64,000 nt of DNA from assembly GCA_964629965.1 (NCBI GenBank), contig CAZVRZ010000001.1:52959-116958 (forward strand), given 5' to 3'. This DNA is from CAZVRZ01 sp964629965. GTDB lineage: Bacteria > Chloroflexota > Anaerolineae > Anaerolineales > UBA4823. Positions 53,618 through 60,989 of this stretch are shown piece by piece. The notes under the pieces are model-generated. The model saw only the letters and a program-made list of their open reading frames with translations. It was not told where the DNA came from and did no database searches. Each line of letters starts with the position of its first letter. Position 1 is the stretch's first letter. The position numbers were made by a program, and so were the translations under genes.

Positions 53618-54365
53618 ATGGAAAAGCTAGGTATCAGTTTAGGCTACTTGATCTTCCAGATCCTAAACTTTACTGTTATGGTCGTATTATTGGCAGCCTG
53701 GGCTTATAAACCCATAGTCAATATGTTAGAGAAGCGCCGAGACAAGATTGCCAAAGGTTTAGAAGATGCACGTGTTGCTGGTGAGGCGCGTGCCAATGCC
53801 GAGCAAGAAGCAGCCCGGATAATAAGTGAGGCTCAAAGCAAAGCCAATCAGTCTGTTCGCGAAGCGGCTGAACGTGCCCTAGAGGCGACTCGTGAGGTGA
53901 AAGCGGCTGCCGATGCAGATATTGCTAAGGAGCGAGAAGAAGCTTTAGGCGAAGTGCAACTCGAACGCGAGCGAATTCTTGGAGAAGTCCGTGGACAGGT
54001 TGCTTCATTGTCAATTGCTGCAGCCCAGAAGCTGATCGGTGAAGCGCTTGACGAGAGACGCCAGCACGCCCTGATCAATGAGTTTTTCTCCGGTGTGAGA
54101 GCTGGTAAAGTAGCTGTCCTGGAAAATGAATCTGTCTTGACTGGCGCATCTGCTGATGTGACCAGTGCTTTACCATTGACGGTTGAAGAAAAAGAGATTG
54201 TCAGGCAAGACATCNNNNNNNNNNTCAAAGATGGGTAATCAGACGGAAGTGAATTTTAAAGTTGACCCAGATATCTTAGGTGGCTTGATTATCCGGGCTG
54301 GAGGTAAAGTGTTGAATGCGTCTGTTTATTCACAATTGGAATCTTTGCGCCAGAATCTGATATGA
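53618..54365 (+). CDS. ATP synthase subunit b fused to the delta C-terminal domain (gap inside)
   Basis: The N-terminal 200 residues are a b subunit: one helix (about 10-30), then a long charged coiled coil (30-150). The sequence then continues as TSALPLTVEEKEIVRQDI. After a 10-N gap it resumes SKMGNQTEVNFKVDPDILGGLIIRAGGKVLNASV and ends, which is the delta subunit C-terminal domain. Both flanks end on codon boundaries. Compared with Escherichia coli delta only one to three residues are missing, so this is probably one continuous gene. The delta N-terminal helical domain, which grips the alpha subunits, is not encoded. A terminator follows and no F1 gene comes after. Confidence 0.8.
54215..54224. 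other. Assembly gap (10 N) inside the b-delta gene
   Basis: With exactly ten bases the frame would break after the gap (Lys-Asp-Gly-stop). With any multiple of three it stays open to 54365. The neighbouring sequence suggests a true gap of about three to nine bases. Confidence 0.8.
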
Positions 54366-54425
54366 CATTTAACCTGATCCCTGTTCAGGATAGAGCTTCC
54401 TGGTATTTGATCTGGATTTTAGAGC

Positions 54426-54464
54426 GAGGTGCTTGGGAATATTCCTGAGCGCCTCTTTTTTTCT
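54426..54464 (+). terminator. Strong Rho-independent terminator closing the atp cluster
   Basis: A 14- to 15-base-pair stem including a few G-T pairs (54426-54440 with 54441-54455) is followed by tttttttctt. It lies 60 bases after the b-delta stop and 20 bases before murE, so the ATP synthase operon ends here without F1 genes. Confidence 0.9.
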
Positions 54465-54482
54465 TCAGGATAGCATTCTTTT

Positions 54483-56096
54483 ATGCAATCAAACCCATAC
54501 TCAATTCGCCTCTCTAAGTTGCTTCTTTCCCTGCCTGAAGAATTTTTGGTTGCTTCCAATGGAGATCTTGAGCAAACCAATATTACAAATATTGCATCGG
54601 ATTCTCGCAATGTCCAGCCCGGTAATTTGTTTGTCGCTGTTGCTGGTCACAATTATGATGCCCATCGTTTCATTCCAGATGCCATCCGGCAAGGCGCAGC
54701 AGCCGTAGTTGGTACGCAGTCGCTGCCCAACCTGGAAGTTCCATATGTATGCGTCAGTGATTCTCGCCGTTCATTACCTTTCCTGGCTGCGGGATTTTAT
54801 CATTATCCAGCTCGCCATCTCACACTCCTTGGCGTAACCGGAACAGACGGCAAGACAACCACAACCAATCTCCTGCATAAAATTCTATTGGCAGCAGGCT
54901 TCTCAGCTGGAATGATTTCAACGGTTGGTGCGGTAATTGGTGAGCAAGAGGTTGATACTGGTTTTCATGTTACTACACCGGAAGCGATTGATGTGCAGCG
55001 TTTTTTGGCTCAGATGGTATCCGTTGGCTTAACCCACGTGGTATTAGAAACAACTTCTCATGGGTTTGCTCAGCATCGTGTGGATGCTTGTGAATTTGAT
55101 GTGGGTGTCATAACAAATATAACACATGAGCATCTCAACGATCACGGAACCTTCGAGAATTACCGGGCTGCAAAAAGTCGTTTGTTAACTGAGTTGGCAG
55201 TTACCCAACCCAAGTTTCAGGGAAATCCACGTTTGGCTGTATTAAACCGTGATGATAACTCATTTGAGTACCTCTGTTCGATTGTTGATGGCCTCGAAAG
55301 TGTTCATTGGGTAAGTTATGGTCTCCACCCCGAAGCTGACTTGCGGGCAGAAAATGTGCTCTATGCACCTGGCGGACTCAGGTGCGATGTAGTAGGCTTG
55401 GATAAGTATTTTCATCTAGAAAGCAAGCTTACAGGACGTTTTAACGTATATAATTGCCTGGCGGCTGTTGCTGCGGCGATTGAGGGATTGCACATCGAAG
55501 TGAAAGATATTCAAAACGGTATCGCTGCGTTGAATGGCGTTCCTGGTCGGATGGAAATAATTGATCTTGGTCAAGATTTCTTGGCAATGGTTGACTTTGC
55601 CCATACCCCGAATGCTTTGCAAAATGTCTTGGCCACAGTACGTGAAATATCTCAAGGGGGACGGATCATCGCCTTGTTCGGTTCTGCTGGCTTGCGCGAC
55701 CGTCAAAAGAGGATTATGATGTCAGAAATATCAATCGATATGGCTGATATAACCATACTTACTGCAGAGGATCCGCGTACTGAATCATTAGATGCTATCC
55801 TTTCTGAGATGGGTCGTGCGGCAGAAGCAAGGGGAGGGCAGGAAGGGTGTACATATTGGCGTATTGCAGATCGAGGCCAGGCTGTTCGCTTTGCAGTTTC
55901 TTTGGCTCAGCCTGGAGATGTTGTGGTTGCTTGCGGAAAAGGTCATGAACAATCAATGTGTTTTGGTACAATAGAGTATCCTTGGGATGATCGTGTGGCA
56001 ATGCGTTCTGCTTTATCGGAGCGTCTGAACATCCCGGGCCCTGCTATGCCCTTTTTACCTACACAGAGCGCAGAGGATGCGGGTGGAAACCCATGA
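54483..56096 (+). CDS. murE: UDP-N-acetylmuramoyl-tripeptide synthetase (MurE)
   Basis: Adds the third amino acid of the peptidoglycan stem peptide in the cytoplasm. The three Mur ligase domains are present in 537 residues: ASDSRNVQPGNLFVAV in domain one, the ATP loop GVTGTDGKTTTTN, TTPEAIDVQ and ITHEHLNDHGTFENY, and a C-terminal domain ending GKGHEQSM. The position that reads DNPR in diaminopimelate-adding enzymes is Glu429-Asp-Pro-Arg here. The amino acid used may be lysine or ornithine instead. The ATG follows agga at a long 12-base distance. Its end overlaps the PilZ-like gene by four bases. Confidence 0.9.
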   Translation: MQSNPYSIRLSKLLLSLPEEFLVASNGDLEQTNITNIASDSRNVQPGNLFVAVAGHNYDAHRFIPDAIRQGAAAVVGTQSLPNLEVPYVCVSDSRRSLPFLAAGFYHYPARHLTLLGVTGTDGKTTTTNLLHKILLAAGFSAGMISTVGAVIGEQEVDTGFHVTTPEAIDVQRFLAQMVSVGLTHVVLETTSHGFAQHRVDACEFDVGVITNITHEHLNDHGTFENYRAAKSRLLTELAVTQPKFQGNPRLAVLNRDDNSFEYLCSIVDGLESVHWVSYGLHPEADLRAENVLYAPGGLRCDVVGLDKYFHLESKLTGRFNVYNCLAAVAAAIEGLHIEVKDIQNGIAALNGVPGRMEIIDLGQDFLAMVDFAHTPNALQNVLATVREISQGGRIIALFGSAGLRDRQKRIMMSEISIDMADITILTAEDPRTESLDAILSEMGRAAEARGGQEGCTYWRIADRGQAVRFAVSLAQPGDVVVACGKGHEQSMCFGTIEYPWDDRVAMRSALSERLNIPGPAMPFLPTQSAEDAGGNP

Positions 56097-56770
56097 ATAA
56101 TGAAATTTATCTGGCCTTACAAAATATTCTTGAAACTGGTTGGGGGCTTCGTTTGGTCAATGATTATAAGGGCTTGCCGGTTGTTTATGCGAGCACTCTG
56201 CTTGACCTGAAGCCTGAGTGTGCCATATTTTCTGTACATAAGCATCAGGCAGTTTGTTTATCATTGGAGAGATTCACCTTTTTGCAAAGCGAAGTGCTGC
56301 CTTTTGTGATCAGAGCCGAGGTTGTCTCTGTGAGCATCAAGGATGGCATCGCAGTTCTCCATAATTTTCTTTTTGCCCAAGATTCAATAGGTGCTCGCAC
56401 TGAGATTCGTGTTCAGCCTGAGCAATCTGTTGAGGTGACTATTGCAACCAAGATGCGCCGCATCAAAGGATTATTAGCCGATTTATCGATTATTGGTGTG
56501 GGGGTTTATGCCCTGTCAGCGTATATTTATAACCCTGTGTCGTTCAATCAGGGAGCGACTGTCACGATCGGCGTGGTCGAAGAACCTGGCCCTCTCGAAA
56601 TGTCTGGTACTATCCAATACGTCAAGCGGGATGGCGATACCTATCGGCTGGGTGTGAATACTCACCCAGAGAGATCTGCTCGGGAGAAAATAGCGGGGTT
56701 TATTGCAGAGCGACAGGAGCGATTACTAAATGAGTTGGAAGTATTATATCAAGTGCAATCGACTAACTGA
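56093..56770 (+). CDS. PilZ-like domain protein with an N-terminal YcgR-like region
   Basis: A 225-residue soluble protein. The C-terminal part shows the second half of a PilZ motif (ADLSIIGVGVYA, matching D/N-x-S-x-x-G), and the N-terminal half resembles the beta-barrel of YcgR-type proteins. The Arg-rich first half of the motif is incomplete: IRVQPE has one Arg where RxxxR is expected. Binding of cyclic di-GMP is therefore uncertain. The gene overlaps murE by four bases, so the two are co-expressed; its 3' end overlaps the convergent protease gene by eight bases. Confidence 0.65.
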   Translation: MNNEIYLALQNILETGWGLRLVNDYKGLPVVYASTLLDLKPECAIFSVHKHQAVCLSLERFTFLQSEVLPFVIRAEVVSVSIKDGIAVLHNFLFAQDSIGARTEIRVQPEQSVEVTIATKMRRIKGLLADLSIIGVGVYALSAYIYNPVSFNQGATVTIGVVEEPGPLEMSGTIQYVKRDGDTYRLGVNTHPERSAREKIAGFIAERQERLLNELEVLYQVQSTN

Positions 56771-57590
56771 GCAGGTTCTGGTTCATTCGGTCTTGCAAGC
56801 GTTTATATTCTTGTGATCTGGCATATTCGCGAAGTTGGTTAATGCGTTTGATGATCATCGGATGAGTCGCCAGTAGTTCCCCTAGATTATTTAGCATATC
56901 ATCATCCTCGGCATCGATACGTTGTAAGGCATTTTCCATTTGCTCTGCTGAAATTCTGCCTGTCCCTACTTCTAATTTGATCAAGGCGGTGATTGCCTTA
57001 TTCATATTGCTACATGCCAACATACCTGCGCGATCAGCGGAAAACTCGCAGGAACGATTCCACCAGCGCAGCGCCAGGATCAAAATAAAGGCTGCTGAAT
57101 AGGATGCCGGTATCCCTGCCATGCCACCTACCAGCGAATTCAACCACGTGTGACCAAGTTTGATGTGGCCCATCTCGTGCCCGATGATGAATTGCAACTC
57201 CTGCGAGTCCATGACACGAAAAAGGGGTTCGTATAAGACAATGGCTTTTGGTGATGACAAACCAAATGTATAAGCATTCAATTCCCGTTGCGGTATTACA
57301 AACACATCAACTGCTTCGATCTGCAAGCGTTGCACGCATTCTTCGACCAACTGCGCTGCTTGAGGCATTTGTTGCCTGGTAATGCGCTGTGCTCCTTGCA
57401 GCAGGCTGCTATGCGATGATTTACCGCTGTAATAGGAGAACACAAGGATGCCCAAAATAAATAAAACACTCAGGCAGAGCGTTGCTGCTGCTGTAAAAAC
57501 AATGATTGCCAGCACCAGGATGATTGTGCCCCATAAGATGAGTTCTTCATTTTCATAGCGATACGCAGTGGTATTAAATTTCGATGCCAT
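56763..57590 (-). CDS. M48-family membrane zinc metalloprotease
   Basis: A 275-residue HtpX-like protease. Two hydrophobic helices at about residues 17-55 anchor it. The zinc site is HEMGH in QFIIGHEMGHIKLGHTW, with the third ligand Glu in CEFSADRAGML. Another hydrophobic stretch follows the zinc motif. Such enzymes degrade damaged membrane proteins. The gene is divergent from the flavodoxin gene across about 200 bases and is not part of an operon. Confidence 0.9.
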   Translation of the reverse strand: MASKFNTTAYRYENEELILWGTIILVLAIIVFTAAATLCLSVLFILGILVFSYYSGKSSHSSLLQGAQRITRQQMPQAAQLVEECVQRLQIEAVDVFVIPQRELNAYTFGLSSPKAIVLYEPLFRVMDSQELQFIIGHEMGHIKLGHTWLNSLVGGMAGIPASYSAAFILILALRWWNRSCEFSADRAGMLACSNMNKAITALIKLEVGTGRISAEQMENALQRIDAEDDDMLNNLGELLATHPMIIKRINQLREYARSQEYKRLQDRMNQNLLS

Positions 57591-57794
57591 TCCTGCCTCT
57601 GAACAAATCGCTTTATCTACTAATTATCCGGAATACTTTTGGCGATTTGCTGCGATATGCTGTTAATCTTATCATAAATATTCCACCACCCTTGTTAAAG
57701 GTTTGAGAGTGTTAGAGATCTTGGTAAAATAATCTTCGAAAAGGTTTCGATCTCAAATTTACCTTAAGGTATACTTACTCAGAGGAGATAATTC

Positions 57795-58337
57795 ATGGGA
57801 AATATTCTTGTTTTATATGATAGTCAAACAGGCCACACGGCGAAAATGGCAGAACAAATCGCTGCAGGGGCGCGGAAAATTCCCGACTTGGTGGTTCGTG
57901 TGCTATCAGTGGATGAAGCCAATTCGGCTGATATTTTCTGGTGTGATGGAATTGCGATTGGATCGCCTACGAATTTAGGTATTACCTCCTGGAAGATGAA
58001 AAAGTTCTGGGATGAGCTGTCTTCTGAAGCATGGGGAAAAATTGATGGCAAGATCGGTTGCGCTTTTTCATCTTCCGGTGGATGGGGAGGGGGAGCAGAG
58101 CTTACCTGCCAATCTTTGCTTATGATATTGATGAACTTTGGCTTCCTGGTATTTGGTGTCACCGATTATGTTGCCGATAGATTCACCTTGCATTATGGAG
58201 CAGTATTGGCCGGTGAACCGAGACTAGAGAGAGAGATTGCGGCCTGCCGGCGCCTTGGCGAGCGTTTGGCGCAATGGGTAGCAGTGTACGTGGATGGGCG
58301 CGTTGAATTCGCTCCTGGCAAGATCGATGAGCGTTGA
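57795..58337 (+). CDS. Flavodoxin-family protein, WrbA-like
   Basis: A 180-residue FMN-binding protein. The phosphate loop is LYDSQTGHTAKMAE at the N-terminus. GIAIGSPTNLGITSWKMKKFWDE and the glycine-rich SSSGGWGGGAEL contact the flavin ring as in WrbA-type NAD(P)H:quinone reductases. It may act as an electron carrier or a quinone reductase. ATG 57795 has a strong gaggag site. The UroD-family gene follows 26 bases later, so they may share a transcript. A possible -10, TATACT, is at 57770-57775. Confidence 0.88.
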   Translation: MGNILVLYDSQTGHTAKMAEQIAAGARKIPDLVVRVLSVDEANSADIFWCDGIAIGSPTNLGITSWKMKKFWDELSSEAWGKIDGKIGCAFSSSGGWGGGAELTCQSLLMILMNFGFLVFGVTDYVADRFTLHYGAVLAGEPRLEREIAACRRLGERLAQWVAVYVDGRVEFAPGKIDER

Positions 58338-58363
58338 AGACATAGTGTGGAGGTGAAACCCTT

Positions 58364-59305
58364 ATGAACAAAAAAGATATAGTAATGCGCGTGTTGGATC
58401 CACAGAATCCCTCCGAATATATTCCGGCTGGCTTTTTCCTACATTTCGATCCTGCATATCATCGCGGCGCGGCCGCGGTTGATAAACACCTTGAGTTTTT
58501 TCGTTTTACTGAAATGGATTTTGTAAAGATCCAATATGAGCGTACATTTCCCCTCCTAGATAATATTAAAAATCCCTCCGACTGGGAAAACATGCCATTG
58601 TATGATCTGGATTTTTATGCTCCTCAGTTAGAGGTAGTGCAAGGTCTTGTTAAATCTTCTGGGCATGAAGTCTTGGTGCTACCAACCTTATATTCACCTT
58701 TCATGTACGCTGGTCATGCCGTAGGAACTAAACTCTTGGATCAGCACCTAATAGAAAATCCTGAAGCGGTAAAAAAAGGATTGCAGATTATCACCGAAAG
58801 CCTTTTGGGGTTTGTGCGTGAGTGTATCCGATTAGGAGTTGATGGCTTTTACGCTTCAACCCAGGGAGGCGAAACTTTTCGTTTTGAAGACTGCACCATA
58901 TTTTCAAAATATATCCAACCATACGATCTGTTGATCATGGAAGAGATCAACCAGGCTTGCCAGTTTAATGTTCTACATATCTGTGATTACCATGGCGAGT
59001 ATGACGATTTATCACCGTACACAAGTTTTCCTGGGCATGTGGTCAATAGCAGCTTACATGTGGGAACTGGTACAACTTCTCCTCGCGAGATAGCTCAACT
59101 ATTCCAAAGGCCATTTATGGGCGGTCTTGACAGGAAGGGAATACTGACCTATGGCTCGCCCAAGCAAATAGAAAAGGAAGTTCTAGAGGTGCTTGCAAAA
59201 GCCCCCGAACGCTTCATCCTGGCTGCGGATTGTACAGTGCCATCAGGAACTCCTTGGGAGAATTTACGTTTGGCCATCAGGACTGCCCATCATTGGCGTA
59301 GGTAA
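58364..59305 (+). CDS. Uroporphyrinogen decarboxylase-family protein (not HemE)
   Basis: A 313-residue TIM-barrel protein of the UroD/MtaA superfamily. Family features are LPTLYSPFMYAGHAVG, the DGFYASTQGG stretch and FMGGLDRKGILTYGSP near the C-terminus. The HemE signature PVWFMRQAGRY is absent, so it is unlikely to make haem. In anaerobes such proteins are often corrinoid-dependent methyltransferases, but no corrinoid protein is encoded nearby. It may share a transcript with the flavodoxin and ABC-F genes. The substrate is unknown. Confidence 0.85.
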   Translation: MNKKDIVMRVLDPQNPSEYIPAGFFLHFDPAYHRGAAAVDKHLEFFRFTEMDFVKIQYERTFPLLDNIKNPSDWENMPLYDLDFYAPQLEVVQGLVKSSGHEVLVLPTLYSPFMYAGHAVGTKLLDQHLIENPEAVKKGLQIITESLLGFVRECIRLGVDGFYASTQGGETFRFEDCTIFSKYIQPYDLLIMEEINQACQFNVLHICDYHGEYDDLSPYTSFPGHVVNSSLHVGTGTTSPREIAQLFQRPFMGGLDRKGILTYGSPKQIEKEVLEVLAKAPERFILAADCTVPSGTPWENLRLAIRTAHHWRR

Positions 59306-59314
59306 AAGCTCATC

Positions 59315-60946
59315 ATGGTTGTTATTCAACTTTCAAATGTTAAGCTTGTCTTGGGGGCAAGGGTTCTATTTGAGAATTTTACCTGGGAGATTCAGCATAG
59401 CCAAAAGATCGGCCTGATTGGCGCCAATGGGGCAGGCAAATCTTCGCTTCTCAAGTTGATCACAGGTGAATACCAATCAGAGCCCGGCAGCGGGATCGTG
59501 CGCCTGAGAGGCGTGACCGTTGGCTATCTTTCTCAGCAGGTTGAACTGGGGCTTGACCAAACAGCCTGGCAGGCCGCTCTGGATGGTAATCTCCGGGTAG
59601 CCGAAATTGAAGCCGAATTGCATCGAGTAGAATTGAGTTTTAGCGATCCCAAGGTTTATAACCATCCCCGTTCTCTAGAGCAAGCGCTTCATATTCAGGA
59701 ACAATTACTGGAAGAATACAAATCACTGGGGGGCGAAAATTACCCTCAATATGTTCGGGATTTATTACTGGGCCTGGGCTTACCAGAGCTTGATCTTGAT
59801 AAACCACTCCGGGTGCTCTCGGGCGGTCAGAAAAAGCTGGTAGGGTTGGCCCGCTTGTTATTGTCAAAACCATCTGTGTTGCTGCTAGACGAACCGGATA
59901 ATCATCTGGATTTACCAGGAAAGCGTTTTCTCGAACGGTTGATACAGGAGTATCCCGGAGCCGTGGTGATTGTCTCACATGATCGTTATTTATTGGATTC
60001 AGTGGTAACGCATATTGTTGAAATAGAAGATGGTCGGCCAATTACGTTCGAAGGAGATTATTCAGCCTATATTCTGGATAAACAGGTACACTTAGCGAGA
60101 CAGGAAGAGCTATTCCGGGTTCAACAGCGAGCAATCGGGCGGTTACAGGCGGCGATCAAGCGCTATGCGATCTGGGGTAAAGTGTTCGATAATGAAAAGT
60201 TTGCTGCCCGCGCGAAAGCAATGCAGAAGCGCCTGGATAAAATGGATAAAATAGAGCGTCCTATTACAGACCGCCGGCGTATGGATCTACAATTGAGTGG
60301 TTGGCGAGGCTCGAACAAGGTTTTGGAATTAAAAGGGGTGGCGAAATCATATGGAAAGCGCCAATTATTTGTAGATCTTGATCAAGTCCTATGGCATGGA
60401 GAAAGGGTCGGTTTGATTGGTGCCAATGGGGCAGGAAAATCCGTCTTACTACGTATGGTTTTGGGTAAGGAGCATCCTGATTGTGGTGAGATTATGATGG
60501 GCCCAAGCGTGCAGGCTGGCTATTATGCCCAGGAGCACGAAACACTTGATCTAAACCAAACCCTGATAGATGCTGTGCGATATGCCGGTAGTCTCAGCGA
60601 GGCTTCCGCGGTCGCTTTTTTGATCCGTTATTTGTTTTCCTATCGACAGGCAACTCAATTGATCGGTGATCTTTCTGGCGGTGAGCGCAGCCGTTTACAG
60701 CTTGCTTTGCTTGTGCTTTCTGGCGCTAACTTCTTGCTTCTGGATGAGCCGACCAACAACCTGGATATCGCCTCGGCTGAGGTTTTAGAAGATGCCCTTT
60801 CTGAATTCGTAGGTACTGTATTGGTGATTTCGCACGATCGTTATTTTTTGGATCAGGTTGTTGACCGTATCCTCGTGATAGAGAATGGCAAAGTGATGAA
60901 CTACCCGGGTGTCTATTCCGATTATCTGTCCGCTCAGAAAAAATAA
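59315..60946 (+). CDS. ABC-F family ATPase
   Basis: A 543-residue cytoplasmic protein with two ATPase domains and no membrane part. Walker A motifs are GANGAGKSSLLKL and GANGAGKSVLLRM, signatures LSGGQKKLVGLARLLL and LSGGERSRLQLALLVL, and Walker B segments LLLDEPDNHLD and LLLDEPTNNLD. The linker between the domains (KFAARAKAMQKRLDKMDK) is the charged P-site tRNA interaction motif of ABC-F proteins. These act on stalled ribosomes; some give antibiotic protection, but a resistance role cannot be inferred. The gene ends at a bidirectional terminator. Confidence 0.93.
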   Translation: MVVIQLSNVKLVLGARVLFENFTWEIQHSQKIGLIGANGAGKSSLLKLITGEYQSEPGSGIVRLRGVTVGYLSQQVELGLDQTAWQAALDGNLRVAEIEAELHRVELSFSDPKVYNHPRSLEQALHIQEQLLEEYKSLGGENYPQYVRDLLLGLGLPELDLDKPLRVLSGGQKKLVGLARLLLSKPSVLLLDEPDNHLDLPGKRFLERLIQEYPGAVVIVSHDRYLLDSVVTHIVEIEDGRPITFEGDYSAYILDKQVHLARQEELFRVQQRAIGRLQAAIKRYAIWGKVFDNEKFAARAKAMQKRLDKMDKIERPITDRRRMDLQLSGWRGSNKVLELKGVAKSYGKRQLFVDLDQVLWHGERVGLIGANGAGKSVLLRMVLGKEHPDCGEIMMGPSVQAGYYAQEHETLDLNQTLIDAVRYAGSLSEASAVAFLIRYLFSYRQATQLIGDLSGGERSRLQLALLVLSGANFLLLDEPTNNLDIASAEVLEDALSEFVGTVLVISHDRYFLDQVVDRILVIENGKVMNYPGVYSDYLSAQKK

Positions 60947-60978
60947 GGGGCTGTCTATCGGTTTCTAGACAGCCCCTT
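60946..60978. terminator. Bidirectional terminator between the ABC-F gene and pnp
   Basis: A perfect 13-base-pair stem (60946-60958 AAGGGGCTGTCTA with 60966-60978) has an 8-base loop. On the minus strand it is followed by ttatttttt, an excellent terminator for pnp. On the plus strand the T run is short. Confidence 0.9.
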
Positions 60979-60989
60979 TGATTATGGGT

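Noticed and set aside
46191..54224. Natural frameshifts in nuoL and in the ATP synthase b subunit
   Set aside because: Both breaks coincide with runs of exactly ten Ns. The flanks are in frame if the true gap is a multiple of three or an overlap, so these are scaffold placeholders.
58364..59305. hemE (uroporphyrinogen decarboxylase of haem synthesis)
   Set aside because: The N-terminal substrate-binding signature of HemE is absent and no haem genes are near.
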